Positions 46,136-55,041 are shown, counted from the first letter of the stretch. The stretch is 64,000 bases of DNA from UBA1141 sp963665155 (GCA_963665155.2 OY761986.2:434001-498000); one strand, 5' to 3'. Program-made: numbers and translations. The notes: a model not told the origin generated them from the sequence alone.

Positions 46136-47044
46136 ATGGAACAAGACGGGGCGAATCAGTCACAGAATTTCACCAACATATTCCAGGAGAGGAACCTCTC
46201 CCGGCGAGCGTTTCTCAGCCGGATGGCCGTCGTGGCGGGCGGGTCGGCCTTGGCCTTTGCTTGCAGCTCCCCGGCCACGGCAATCCCTCCTACCAACCAG
46301 CCCAACACCCCAGTACCCACTGCCACGGTTGCGCAAGCCAGCGACGAGATGATTGAGGCTGGCCCAATTGAATTTCAGTCCGACGGCGACACGCTGCTCG
46401 GTTATCTATCTCGGCCCACCCTGCCCGGACCCCATCCGGGTGTATTGGTGGTACACGAGAACCGGGGCCTGCTACCCCATTTTCCGGACGTCACACGCCG
46501 TTTGGCCCGTGAAGGGTACGTCGCTCTGGCAGTAGATATGCTCTCACGACATGGAGGAACGGATTCGTTCTTCGATACGAATGCGATGTCCAGCGCACTA
46601 CGTGCCATCCCCACAGAACAAATTGTCGATGATGGAAATGCCGGGGTTCGGTTCCTGCAAGACCAGTCCTACGTTTTAAGCAACAGGGTAGGAGCAATGG
46701 GGTTCTGTTTCGGAGGAAGCATCGTATGGTTGATGGCCGTTGGAAACCCGGAGCTGCGCGCTGCGGTACCGTTCTACGGAAGCGCCCCTCCCTTGGATCA
46801 GGTACCCAACCTGCAGGTCTCTGTGTTGGGCATCTACGCTGCCGAGGACTCGCGCATTAACGCCGGAGTGCCCGGCCTGGAAGCAGCGCTAAAAGCCGAA
46901 GGAAAGGACTTCAAGTTTGTTTCCTATCCAGGGGCAAACCACGCTTTCTTTAACGACACAGGCAGCCGTTATCATCCGGAAGCGGCCAGTTCGGCTTGGA
47001 TGGAAACTCTGGAATGGTTCGAAGACCACCTGATGGATTCTTAA
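46136..47044 (+). CDS. Tat-exported lipoprotein, dienelactone hydrolase family
   Basis: 302 residues. N-terminal Tat signal NLSRRAFLSRMAVVAGGSAL with a lipobox-like LAFAC, then a Pro/Thr-rich linker and a dienelactone hydrolase fold: HENRG, the nucleophile elbow GFCFGG, acid in AAEDSRIN and His in ANHAFFN form the Cys-Asp-His triad. I chose ATG 46136 because GAGGAGG lies just upstream and the Tat motif then falls near the N-terminus. It should act at the outer face of the membrane, hydrolysing an ester or lactone. Confidence 0.88.
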   Translation: MEQDGANQSQNFTNIFQERNLSRRAFLSRMAVVAGGSALAFACSSPATAIPPTNQPNTPVPTATVAQASDEMIEAGPIEFQSDGDTLLGYLSRPTLPGPHPGVLVVHENRGLLPHFPDVTRRLAREGYVALAVDMLSRHGGTDSFFDTNAMSSALRAIPTEQIVDDGNAGVRFLQDQSYVLSNRVGAMGFCFGGSIVWLMAVGNPELRAAVPFYGSAPPLDQVPNLQVSVLGIYAAEDSRINAGVPGLEAALKAEGKDFKFVSYPGANHAFFNDTGSRYHPEAASSAWMETLEWFEDHLMDS

Positions 47045-47123
47045 CCCACGGATTCTTAGACCGCGGAAGACGGTTCAAATCAGGTTAGGATTTGGAGATG
47101 GGTGATTCTAGCCGCCCTCAGCG

Positions 47124-47981
47124 CTACATGAGTATGGACGGCAACCATGCGCCTTGCGGCTCGTTGTAGAGGCCGATGCTCATTAGCGTAAGGTTTTGCA
47201 TAATCCGTAGGTTGTTGTTCAGGCACCAGCGCAGCAAATCGGTATTGCGGGCGGGGACGATTATGCCCGGTCCGAAGTATTCGGCCGTTCCCGCAATGAG
47301 CGCCTTCATATCGTCGTTACTCTCACCCACAGCATGCCCGAAGAAACCGATGCCCGTTGTGTATCCGGTGATGTAGCCTGCCCGTTCCACTACCAATCCA
47401 GTCTGCTGTTGGACCGAGTCGCTCACCTCCCCGCCCCTTTCATGGCCGTGCACACGAACGCAGAGCCGGTTGCACTGGTCCAAGTCGGCGGCGGTAGTAG
47501 CCCTTACGCTGCAGCCAGCGATCTGAGCTTGGACTCCTGGACCTTGGACCACGCAACAAATGTCCCGGACGTCAAAGTTCATCCCGGCATATAGAGCCAA
47601 CGATCTGCTGTGATAGCCGGCTTGTAGCAGGCGCACGCCGGGATATTTGCGCTCCTCGGCCCGGTCCAGCATGTGTTGCATCAACCTGCGGCCGACCCCG
47701 CTGTTCTGTTGGCTCGGAGAAACGGTGATAGGCCCCAGACCAGCCACGGAGCCCCGCTCGTCAAGAAAATTGCTACCTACGATTGTGCCGTCGTCTTCCG
47801 CAACCACACAATAGAACCCAGGATTGGAAAGTAGCATGGAGGCAACCCCGATGCCAGCTTCGGGAGCAGGAAAGTCCGAAGGAAAGTTGTGCTGGCTGGA
47901 GATAGCGGCAAAAGCATCGTAGATAATCTGGCCGCACTCCTCGGCATCGGCGGGGGTGCCGGGTCGCAAGTGAATATTCAT
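47124..47981 (-). CDS. GNAT-family N-acetyltransferase
   Basis: 285 residues. An N-terminal GNAT domain with the acetyl-CoA binding block VSPSQQNSGVGRRLMQHML (Q/RxxGxG/A type), then a second, degenerate domain (about residues 150-285) with no clear CoA loop. Such tandem GNATs often acetylate small molecules or act as sensors. The ribosome site is weak. Confidence 0.82.
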   Translation of the reverse strand: MNIHLRPGTPADAEECGQIIYDAFAAISSQHNFPSDFPAPEAGIGVASMLLSNPGFYCVVAEDDGTIVGSNFLDERGSVAGLGPITVSPSQQNSGVGRRLMQHMLDRAEERKYPGVRLLQAGYHSRSLALYAGMNFDVRDICCVVQGPGVQAQIAGCSVRATTAADLDQCNRLCVRVHGHERGGEVSDSVQQQTGLVVERAGYITGYTTGIGFFGHAVGESNDDMKALIAGTAEYFGPGIIVPARNTDLLRWCLNNNLRIMQNLTLMSIGLYNEPQGAWLPSILM

Positions 47982-48117
47982 AGTAGGCCATTCCCAATTC
48001 TAAAACGTTTGGTAAACGCAGGATTCCGTGCGGAATTCACACCTCTTGCGTGGGAATCCACATGCGTGTGCTGATTGGTAGGCAAACATCTGGATGCGGT
48101 AGGAATTGTGAAACACG

Positions 48118-48180
48118 CCCTTCGACAAGCTCAGGGCGAACGGTCTAGGAGGCCATGGTGAGAGCCTGTCGAAGAACGGG
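48118..48180. repeat. Dispersed repeat R1, direct and inverted copies
   Basis: CCCTTCGACAAGCTCAGGGC (to 48143 with GAACGG) and an inverted partner GAGCCTGTCGAAGAACGGG (48162-48180). The rest of 47982-48192 has no gene. Confidence 0.75.
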
Positions 48181-48192
48181 TCTAAATCTTGC

Positions 48193-48513
48193 CTAGTGGC
48201 TCCAGGAACCCTCTCCGGATGGATAAAATGGCGTAGTCTCAATCCTCTGAGGGTCACCGTCGAACCAGTCGCTGACCGTCTCCCGCCATTTGGTGTAGTG
48301 GTCCATCCCACGGTGAGCAACCTCCCAAGATTCCTTGTCCTTGTAAACTTCGTAAAGATAAACCCTGTTTGGGTTGTCGTTGTCTTCCAATACGTCGAAC
48401 CTCAAACAACCCGGCTCGTTTTTATTGGAGCCCTCGGCATCGCCTAGGGTGGCGGCCATGAATTCTTCCTTATGGCCCGGCTTAATGTTAAGAGTTACAA
48501 ATAGCGCAAACAT
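48193..48513 (-). CDS. Antibiotic biosynthesis monooxygenase (ABM) domain protein
   Basis: 106 residues of the dimeric ferredoxin-like ABM fold (YgiN/LsrG-like putative quinol monooxygenases): FALFVTLNIKPGHKEEF, NEPGCLRFDVLEDNDNPNRVYLYEVYKDKESW with the conserved H in AHRGMDHY. No cofactor is needed in the family. AAGGAG (48518-48523, minus strand) precedes the ATG; a 14-bp tandem repeat sits directly upstream of that site. Confidence 0.88.
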   Translation of the reverse strand: MFALFVTLNIKPGHKEEFMAATLGDAEGSNKNEPGCLRFDVLEDNDNPNRVYLYEVYKDKESWEVAHRGMDHYTKWRETVSDWFDGDPQRIETTPFYPSGEGSWSH

Positions 48514-48525
48514 TTTTCTCCTTTT

Positions 48526-48567
48526 ATTTTGCCCGGTCTATTTTGCCTAGTCTATTTTGTCCGGTTC
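48526..48567. repeat. Tandem repeat, 14 bp x 3, abutting a Shine-Dalgarno
   Basis: Units ATTTTGCCCGGTCT, ATTTTGCCTAGTCT, ATTTTGTCCGGTTC. It begins 2 bp upstream of the minus-strand AAGGAG of the ABM gene, so it lies in its 5' leader. Confidence 0.85.
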
Positions 48568-48754
48568 ACCGGTTCATTGGTATCTTGGCCGAGTATCTTG
48601 ACCGGAACTTCCAAAGCGGTACTCCGCCAAGGGACCGTTGTCCTGTAAGCCAGCGACATTATATCCGGGCTAATAGCGGGGTACAAGCTAGTTGCGGGTG
48701 ACATCCGGCAGTGTGGCGTTGTAGAATTGCTTAACCCGAAATAGGAGGCTATTC

Positions 48755-48970
48755 ATGGCCGATGTTCCTATCGTTTATACACTGACAGTTTGAAACGCGT
48801 CCGACGCATTGCGTAGCTCCTGGGGTCGCCAGGGCATTGCTTTTGAAGAACGGCGCGTAGACCAGAGCCAAGATGTCTTGGACGAGGCGCTGGATTATGC
48901 CGACACAGTGCCTATCATTATCTACCCCGACGGCAGGGTAGAGATTGGTTTCGAAGGGCACACCGGTTGA
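48755..48970 (+). CDS. Glutaredoxin-like protein with in-frame UGA at the catalytic Cys: candidate selenoprotein
   Basis: 71 codons from ATG behind TAGGAGG (48742-48748) to TGA at 48968. Codon 13 is TGA (48791-48793). If read through, the product is a glutaredoxin/mycoredoxin-like fold: PIVYTLTV-U-NASDALRSSW, then GIAFEERRVD and the cis-Pro motif TVPIIIYPDGRVE. The UGA falls where family members have the redox-active Cys. Between codon 13 and the stop the frame is intact and family-like. A hairpin with a GGUCG loop starts 24 nt after the UGA, as in bacterial SECIS elements. Alternatives: a Cys (TGC/TGT) to TGA nonsense mutation or consensus error. The next gene, 103 bp on, encodes a thioredoxin-fold protein. 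Confidence 0.65.
48818..48834 (+). promoter_or_regulatory. SECIS-like stem-loop
   Basis: Stem TCCTGG/CCAGGG (6 pairs, one G-U) closing the 5-nt loop GGTCG. The loop begins 31 nt after the UGA, inside the spacing known for bacterial SECIS elements, and starts with G, which is the most constant feature. E. coli fdhF has a similar GGUCU loop. Folding was done by eye. Confidence 0.5.
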
Positions 48971-49073
48971 GAAATTGGATGACGGTCCGTTGGACCGCTA
49001 AATCAGGGACTGAAAGCCAGCCGGGGCTGAAGCCCAGCCCAAGCGATGACGGCATGGCCAAAGGAGCATCGAA

Positions 49074-49766
49074 ATGGCACGAGAAACCAGCGTAGTTACT
49101 CCTCAAAAGTTCTCGGAAGGTTTTAGCTATCCGGACTATATGGGCCAGATCAAGGTCAACAAAGACAGGTTTAACGGGTTCTACAACGACTACCCGCTAA
49201 AGGAAGAAGACGCTGCGTTTTTCAAGGAATTGGTGCAGCGTCCAAACGGTCCGGCTAAAATGTTGGTCTTGGGTGAAGATTGGTGCGGCGACGTGGTGCG
49301 AGGGTTGCCGGTTTTGGCTAGGATTGCAGAGGCCGGCGGCATGGAAATGAGCATTTTCCCCAGAGATCAGCACCTTGACATAATGAACGAGTACCTGAAG
49401 AACGGCCAATGGGCGTCCATCCCTTGCGCCGTGTTCTACACCAAGGACCATCAGTACATCTGCCATTGGATTGAACGTCCGGTGGTGGCCGAACTGGAAA
49501 TGGGGAAAATGGAAGAGGACATTCGAGGGGCAAACCCTGACATTACAGACCAAGAGTTCAGCAGGGAGCGCCGTACCCGTACTGCCGCTCGGGCCGGAGA
49601 CTGGATTGCGGCCACGGTGGTAGAACTCAAGGAATTATTGCCAGCAGTATTAGCTAGTCCGCCACCGCCGGAGCCGGAGTCCTTGCTGCTGAGGCAGGGA
49701 GCTTACCAGGTTCACCCAGGAATAAAAATAAGCAAGATCCACCTAAGCTTGCCACGGCTACGGTGA
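49074..49766 (+). CDS. Thioredoxin-family protein
   Basis: 230 residues. Thioredoxin-like fold with the redox segment GEDWCGDVVRGLPVL (Cys present, second position Val, so a one-Cys type) and a late cis-Pro region ASIPCAVFY. N-terminal MARETSVVTPQKFSEGF and a TAARAGDW helix resemble the bacterial thioredoxin-like group that pairs with small redox proteins. The last 37 codons overlap the 3' end of the convergent MFS gene antisense, so the true C-terminus may have been extended by loss of a stop. It has an AAAGGAGC ribosome site. Probably works with the upstream glutaredoxin-like protein. Confidence 0.8.
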   Translation: MARETSVVTPQKFSEGFSYPDYMGQIKVNKDRFNGFYNDYPLKEEDAAFFKELVQRPNGPAKMLVLGEDWCGDVVRGLPVLARIAEAGGMEMSIFPRDQHLDIMNEYLKNGQWASIPCAVFYTKDHQYICHWIERPVVAELEMGKMEEDIRGANPDITDQEFSRERRTRTAARAGDWIAATVVELKELLPAVLASPPPPEPESLLLRQGAYQVHPGIKISKIHLSLPRLR

Positions 49767-51042
49767 GGAACGCAATATCGTAGGTGCCGGTGGCGTCCCG
49801 CATATACCCGGCGTACAGGGGCGCAGCGAATAGTAGAATGTTCATCGGCACCATGGATATCCCAGTGATGGCGGCGAAGGCCTTGCGTCCAAAATACACC
49901 CCTCTAATAGATGTGGTCACCGGGGTGCGGCCGCCGAACCCTATCCCCAGCAACATTGCGAAGAGAAATAGCATCTCGGTGCTGTGGGCCATCACGAGGG
50001 TGACCACCGCTATTGACTGGAAGGCGGAAAAACCAAAAGCTACGAACCTAATGGGAAACCTGTCTCCAAGGTAGCCGCCAAAGGCGATGAAAATTGCGTT
50101 GACCCCTGTATAGGTGGCAACCACGGCGCTTATGATCTGGAGGGAAAATCCCCGATCGTCGAGCAATATTCCCAGGTGCACCATGATGCTGACGATTACG
50201 ATGGATGAGAAAGCATGGCCGAAGCTGATCAACCAAAATGTCGGTGTTCTGATTGCTTCTTGCCAGGTAAATCCTTCTGCTTCCACCTCTGAACTGGTAC
50301 CACGTTCTACACTAGGCGACGGCGTGAGGATCTCCGGAGCTTCGCCATCGGGGGATAGGCCAACGTCTTCCGGACGATTGCGTACCAGGCGGGAGAAAGG
50401 GAAGGCGGCCCCAATAATTATGACTCCAACAGCAAGAGAGGTTGCACTCCAACCAAATCGTTCGGAGACGTTCGGGTCCGCACCGCCTACAGACCAAGCC
50501 AACAGCAAAGGAATGAATATCCCACCTAAGGCGAATCCTTGCATAACAAGAGCCATGGCCCTTGTCTTTTGTTTAATAAACCAGTGGTTCATCACGGTCA
50601 TCATTGGTAGCCAGGTGCCCAAGGCCGCCCCCATGCTCATAATGAAAAATGAAACATAGAGGTGCCACAATTCACTGACCTGGCTAAATAGCACAAACCC
50701 GGTACCGAGAATGCACATCCCGATGAACACCATGCGTCGGGGGCCCAATTTTTCTATGAGGAGGCCTTCAATAGGGCCGAATAGGCCTCCCTCGATCCGG
50801 GTGACCGCAAAGGCCCATGACATTTGACCGGTGGACCAGCCAAAAGCATTTCTTAAAACAGGGTTCCATATGGGAAGGCCCTGGAACAATGGGACGGTGC
50901 CCACAGCCATGACCAAAGCGCCAAGGCAAGCCATTAACCACCCGTAGAACATGCCCCGAACCCGGTGGTTGACTTCGGGGAAGCTGCCCATAGCTAAGAG
51001 GAACAAGCCGGAGCCGATGACCAACAATCCGATTGTTGGCAT
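49654..51042 (-). CDS. MFS transporter, OFA/monocarboxylate type, copy 1
   Basis: 462 residues with about 13 hydrophobic spans, including one extra N-terminal helix before HRVRGMFYGW. Typical of the oxalate/formate antiporter-like (OFA) and monocarboxylate groups: GLFGPIEGLLIEKLGPRRMVF, MTVMNHWFIKQKTRAMAL, GFGGRTPVTTSIRGVYFGRK. Paralogous to the gene at 52066-53427 (shared FYGW and GYMRD-GTY blocks). Substrate probably a small organic acid (inference). Confidence 0.85.
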   Translation of the reverse strand: MPTIGLLVIGSGLFLLAMGSFPEVNHRVRGMFYGWLMACLGALVMAVGTVPLFQGLPIWNPVLRNAFGWSTGQMSWAFAVTRIEGGLFGPIEGLLIEKLGPRRMVFIGMCILGTGFVLFSQVSELWHLYVSFFIMSMGAALGTWLPMMTVMNHWFIKQKTRAMALVMQGFALGGIFIPLLLAWSVGGADPNVSERFGWSATSLAVGVIIIGAAFPFSRLVRNRPEDVGLSPDGEAPEILTPSPSVERGTSSEVEAEGFTWQEAIRTPTFWLISFGHAFSSIVIVSIMVHLGILLDDRGFSLQIISAVVATYTGVNAIFIAFGGYLGDRFPIRFVAFGFSAFQSIAVVTLVMAHSTEMLFLFAMLLGIGFGGRTPVTTSIRGVYFGRKAFAAITGISMVPMNILLFAAPLYAGYMRDATGTYDIAFLTVAVASLGGSCLFLFLGEPGKLPASAARTPAPAVAD

Positions 51043-51304
51043 GGCTAACTCTGGCCCGTCGGTGTGGGTAGATTGGTGTCGTCTAACTTGCCGCTGGCGT
51101 TGGGGTTCATTGCAGAATTTTACCGCTTACCTGGTAACCCATTCTTTCCAATGACTGTGCCATTCGGTACGTAGAAGTTTAGAATATTACAGTGCGAACT
51201 TTATTACAAGTGTTATTATAGGCTTTGCAATCCCAGCATAGCAGCAATCCAACGCCGCCCTAGCTGGCGTCGCCCTAATCAGCAAATGGAGGTTTTCATA
51301 GACC

Positions 51305-52015
51305 ATGAGCAAACGTATTTGGGTCCCTCTCGCCTTAGTTATAGGCCTGCTCGCAGTCATCATTGGGGCCAGCCTATTCTTCTATGGCAGGTGGGACAAT
51401 GGCCGCACGTTCGTTACAGCGACTACCGCCCAGGTTGTGGCGCACCAAGTCCAGGTGGGTTCAATCAACGCCGGGCGCATAATTAATTTGCATTTGGACA
51501 TAGGTGATCCAGTGCTGGAGGGCCAGTCGATTGCCACCGTAGAGCTTTCGTCCGTCATATCCAAGTCGGGCATCACCAACACATCAACGGTGGGATTTAG
51601 AGATGTGCGGGACCAACAAGTAGACGTAGTTGCTCCGAGATCGGGAGTAATTTCGGCCCGTTGGGTGGAGGAAGGCGATACAGTGCCCGCAGGCCAGCAG
51701 ATTGTAACCATCACGGACAAAAGAGAAATATGGGTTGTAGCTAACATCGAGCAAGAGGATATAGACAAGATAGTGCTAGGCCAACCGGTGGAAGTGGATT
51801 TGGACTACCTTGAGCACAAACTGCTTGGACAAGTCGAAATGGTATCGCCGGTTACCAGCGAAACCTCCAGCCTGCTTTCGGGTGTGAGCGCCCCTACTAC
51901 CGCTCGAAATGCTGGCACCGTCGTCCCAATCAGAGTCTCTCTGAATGATGGCGGCCGGTCGCTGGTTCCCGGGTCCTCGGCAGAGGTCGAGATCCGGGTC
52001 CGCCAGGTGGAATAG
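51305..52015 (+). CDS. HlyD/RND-type membrane fusion (adaptor) protein, short form
   Basis: 236 residues. N-terminal membrane anchor (IWVPLALVIGLLAVIIGASLFF), a lipoyl-like half (INAGRIINLHLDIGDPVLEGQSIATVE), a second half (VVAPRSGVISARWVEEGDTV) and a beta-barrel end (VPGSSAEVEIRV). The coiled-coil hairpin between the lipoyl halves is very short. It stands on the plus strand between two minus-strand MFS paralogues; such adaptors pair with ABC or MFS exporters, but no outer-membrane or ABC gene is near. Confidence 0.87.
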   Translation: MSKRIWVPLALVIGLLAVIIGASLFFYGRWDNGRTFVTATTAQVVAHQVQVGSINAGRIINLHLDIGDPVLEGQSIATVELSSVISKSGITNTSTVGFRDVRDQQVDVVAPRSGVISARWVEEGDTVPAGQQIVTITDKREIWVVANIEQEDIDKIVLGQPVEVDLDYLEHKLLGQVEMVSPVTSETSSLLSGVSAPTTARNAGTVVPIRVSLNDGGRSLVPGSSAEVEIRVRQVE

Positions 52016-52065
52016 AGCTAAGCGCGATCGGGGATCACCAAGTCGGGAATCACGCAATCCGGAAT

Positions 52066-53427
52066 CTAAGTAACTGATGGAGCGGGTACCGGCACAGGGG
52101 GCTTGGGTCTCTTAGACAATAAGAATAACCCAGCCCCAATGAAATTTAGAACCGCCAGGGTCATAAAAGCAGATTCGTAGGTACCCTGTACATCCCGCAT
52201 GTAACCAGCCAGGGGCGAAGAGATTAGCAACAATATATTCATCGGCACGGTGGATATCCCCAGGATTTTGCCGAACGAAGCCCTCCCAAAATACTCCCCC
52301 CGGATTGCGGTGGTCAAAGGATTGCGGCCGCCAAACCCGATGCCGAATATTATGGCAAACAAGTAGAACTCGAAAAGTGTGGTGGCCCCGGCCAGCAGAA
52401 CGATTGCGCTAGCCTGTATTGCCGTGAAAATAAACAGGGCCACGTTTTTTGGAATACGGTCGCCCAAATAACCGCCAAACATCTGGAACACCATGGAGAC
52501 TGCGGTATAGACGGTGACCACCCAAGCGGTCTGCTGGACACTGAACCCCAGGTCCTCCACCATCATCAGGCCCAGGTGAGAGAAAATCCCCAGAATCACC
52601 ATGGAGCCCAACCCGTGTCCAAAGGTTATGAACCAAAATGCGGGCGTCCTCACAGCCTGGAATGTGGTGAACTCGACCTCGTCCGGATCGCTGACGGCGT
52701 GGGACTCCACGGTCGCCTCTGCAGCACCGCCGGGCTGGTCGCCGTCCGGCAGCAAGCCATAATCCTGGGGCTTGTTTCGGATCAACTTCGGTATCACGAC
52801 GGCGGAGGCCAAGACGACGAGCCCTAGTAATCCAGCCGTCAATCGCCAACCCAAACGGTCCTCTGCCGGGTCCACCGCCCAAGCGATAGCGGGTACCAGT
52901 ATCAATGCGCCAAGTCCCATACCGGTCATGGACATCGCCATTGCCGTGCTGCGTCCGCGTGAGAACCAGTTGTTCATCAAAGTCATCATGGGCAACCAAC
53001 CGCCTTGGCCGTTGCCCAGCGACATGATGAAGAAGGCCAGATAAAACATCCAAAGATTCTGTACCTGACTGAACAGGAAGAAGCCTCCCGCCAAAATCAG
53101 CAGGCCGGTAAATACCATCACCCTGGCCCCGAACCGGTCGGTAAGGTAACCGGCAATCGGCCCGGAGATGCTCCCCTCTACACGTGTCAGGCTGAGGGCG
53201 AATCCCAGTTGTATGCGGCTCCACCCGAAGTGAGCTTCCATCGCCACGGCCCATACGGTCATGGCGTGGAAGATGGGCACGGAAGTGATGATCATGACGA
53301 AGCCGGCGATGACCGCCAGCCACCAACCGTAGAACATGCCCTGCGTTCGGTGCTTGGCTTCAGGAACGCCAGCGGCAGTCAAGAGGAATAAACCGGAGCC
53401 TAAGATCAACAGGCCCGTCAGTACCAT
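52066..53427 (-). CDS. MFS transporter, OFA/monocarboxylate type, copy 2
   Basis: 453 residues, same architecture as copy 1: extra N-terminal helix, HRTQGMFYGWWLAV, AGYLTDRFGARVMVF, MTLMNNWFSRGRSTAMA, GFGGRNPLTTAIRGEYFGR, GYMRDVQGTYESAF. The duplication is old, as the two differ in most positions. Substrate unknown. The gene is preceded by a 460-bp gap. Confidence 0.88.
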   Translation of the reverse strand: MVLTGLLILGSGLFLLTAAGVPEAKHRTQGMFYGWWLAVIAGFVMIITSVPIFHAMTVWAVAMEAHFGWSRIQLGFALSLTRVEGSISGPIAGYLTDRFGARVMVFTGLLILAGGFFLFSQVQNLWMFYLAFFIMSLGNGQGGWLPMMTLMNNWFSRGRSTAMAMSMTGMGLGALILVPAIAWAVDPAEDRLGWRLTAGLLGLVVLASAVVIPKLIRNKPQDYGLLPDGDQPGGAAEATVESHAVSDPDEVEFTTFQAVRTPAFWFITFGHGLGSMVILGIFSHLGLMMVEDLGFSVQQTAWVVTVYTAVSMVFQMFGGYLGDRIPKNVALFIFTAIQASAIVLLAGATTLFEFYLFAIIFGIGFGGRNPLTTAIRGEYFGRASFGKILGISTVPMNILLLISSPLAGYMRDVQGTYESAFMTLAVLNFIGAGLFLLSKRPKPPVPVPAPSVT

Positions 53428-53888
53428 GATTGGTTCTTGCCCATAGGCCCCTTTAAATTAGTCCCGTCATTCCGAACGCCGACGTTGGGATTGATCAGCT
53501 AATCTTTTACCCGTAATATTGAATATTATAATGCCTATTGTATCTAAAAAACTATACCTAATGGTCATACCTGGTCGCGGTTCTCTACCGGTTGGATCTT
53601 GGACCGCATACCGGTCTTCGTCGGCGACTACCGGCGAGCTTGGAACTGGTCCGCCACCGAACCCGGACTGGTCTTGGGACTGGTCTCCGGGCTGCTCTAT
53701 CGTAATGGGCTTGATAACGCTACAATGTTTCCAACCCGAGTTTGGCCCAGAATTCCCCAGTGGGGAAACCCCGGTTGGAAGATTCGACGCACCGGGGGCG
53801 TCACTTCCGAACATCCTATATTGGCCTTGGACCAGCGGGTTAATTAATCGATAACCCAGACTATGCGGACGATAATAGTGGAGGAGCT
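53428..53888. other. Divergent intergenic region
   Basis: 460 bp. It begins with a decayed R3-like repeat (CCGTCATTCCGAACG, 53464-53478) and contains an AT-rich patch with TATAAT at 53527-53532 (plus strand) but no good -35. Open frames here carry no recognisable protein. Confidence 0.4.
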
Positions 53889-54974
53889 ATGGAATACGGA
53901 TTGTTTATGATGCCTTCGCACCCACCGGAGCGGAACATCTACGACGCACACCAGTGGGATTTGGACTGCCTGGTTTTGGCCGACGAGTTGGGCTACAACG
54001 AAGCGTGGATAGGCGAACACTTTACTTCGCCTTGGGAACCCATACCCTCTCCCGACATAATGATTGCTCAAGCGCTGATGCGCACCAAAAACATACGTTT
54101 GGGTGCGGGCGCCCATCTATTGCCCTTCCACCATCCCGCCGAGCTGGCCCACCGCGTGGCATATATGGACCACCTGGCAGAAGGAAGGCTGATGTTTGGC
54201 GTTGGGGCCAGCGGCCTGCCCACCGACTGGACTATGTTCGATGTTGACGGAATGAATGGTCAACACCGGGATATGACCAGGGAATCCTTGGAGATTATCC
54301 TGAAGATGTGGGAGGATAAGGGTCCTTTCGAGTACAAAGGAAAGTTCTGGAACGTGTCTAAGCCAGAGCCCATGTTCGGCACTCTGGAGTTCTTCCTGAG
54401 ACCCTATCAACAACCCCACCCGCCAATAGGGATCGCCTCGCTAAGCATGAAATCCCCCAGCCTTATCATGGCCGGAGAAAAGGGCTTCCTACCCCTATCT
54501 CTCGCCTTCAATCCTGAATATGTGAGGAGCCACTGGGAGGCTGTGGAAGAAGGTGCGAAAAAATCCGGTAGAACCCCCTCTCGCAAAGACTGGCGGATTT
54601 GTCGCGACGTTTATGTCGCAGACACTAATGAAGAGGCCCGAGACGCAGCCCTAAACGGCATGACTGGCAGGGTGTGGCGGGATTACCTGTTCCCCTTGTT
54701 CAAAGAGTTCGACCTTGTGCCCATCTTCAAGCACGACCCAGAGGTCCCAGACGAAGCAGTAGACATCGACTATCTTGCGGACAACCTTTGGCTGATGGGC
54801 TCTCCCGAGACCGTGGCCAATAAGATACGCACGCTGTACAACGATGTCGGTGGGTTCGGTAACCTGGTCACTCTGGTATTCGACCAGTCCGATAATCAGA
54901 AAGGCTGGGACAAGTCCATGCGCCTCATGGCGCAAGAGGTCATCCCCAGCTTGTCTGACCTAGTGCCAGCGTAA
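53889..54974 (+). CDS. LLM-class flavin-dependent oxidoreductase
   Basis: 361 residues of the luciferase-like (beta/alpha)8 family, using FMNH2 or F420. Pattern: EYGLFMMPSHPPERN, GYNEAWIGEHF, RLGAGAHLLPFHHPAELAHRVAYMDHLAEGRLMFGVGAS, and HPPIGIASLSMKSP. Such enzymes oxidise alkanes, sulfonates or aromatic ring products. GGAGGAGCT lies just before the ATG. Confidence 0.92.
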   Translation: MEYGLFMMPSHPPERNIYDAHQWDLDCLVLADELGYNEAWIGEHFTSPWEPIPSPDIMIAQALMRTKNIRLGAGAHLLPFHHPAELAHRVAYMDHLAEGRLMFGVGASGLPTDWTMFDVDGMNGQHRDMTRESLEIILKMWEDKGPFEYKGKFWNVSKPEPMFGTLEFFLRPYQQPHPPIGIASLSMKSPSLIMAGEKGFLPLSLAFNPEYVRSHWEAVEEGAKKSGRTPSRKDWRICRDVYVADTNEEARDAALNGMTGRVWRDYLFPLFKEFDLVPIFKHDPEVPDEAVDIDYLADNLWLMGSPETVANKIRTLYNDVGGFGNLVTLVFDQSDNQKGWDKSMRLMAQEVIPSLSDLVPA

Positions 54975-55041
54975 AGATTTAGCACACAATTCGGTCCCTG
55001 ACAAAATTGAAGTGCCGGAGAAGTGGGTGGCGGAGGCATGG

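Noticed and set aside
48749..48961. 70-codon minus-strand frame over the glutaredoxin-like gene
   Set aside because: It is the shadow of the plus-strand gene, which has the fold motifs and the ribosome site.
53519..53854. 111-codon open frame before the LLM gene
   Set aside because: Repetitive Pro/Ser/Gly-rich content in an intergenic region and no ribosome site.
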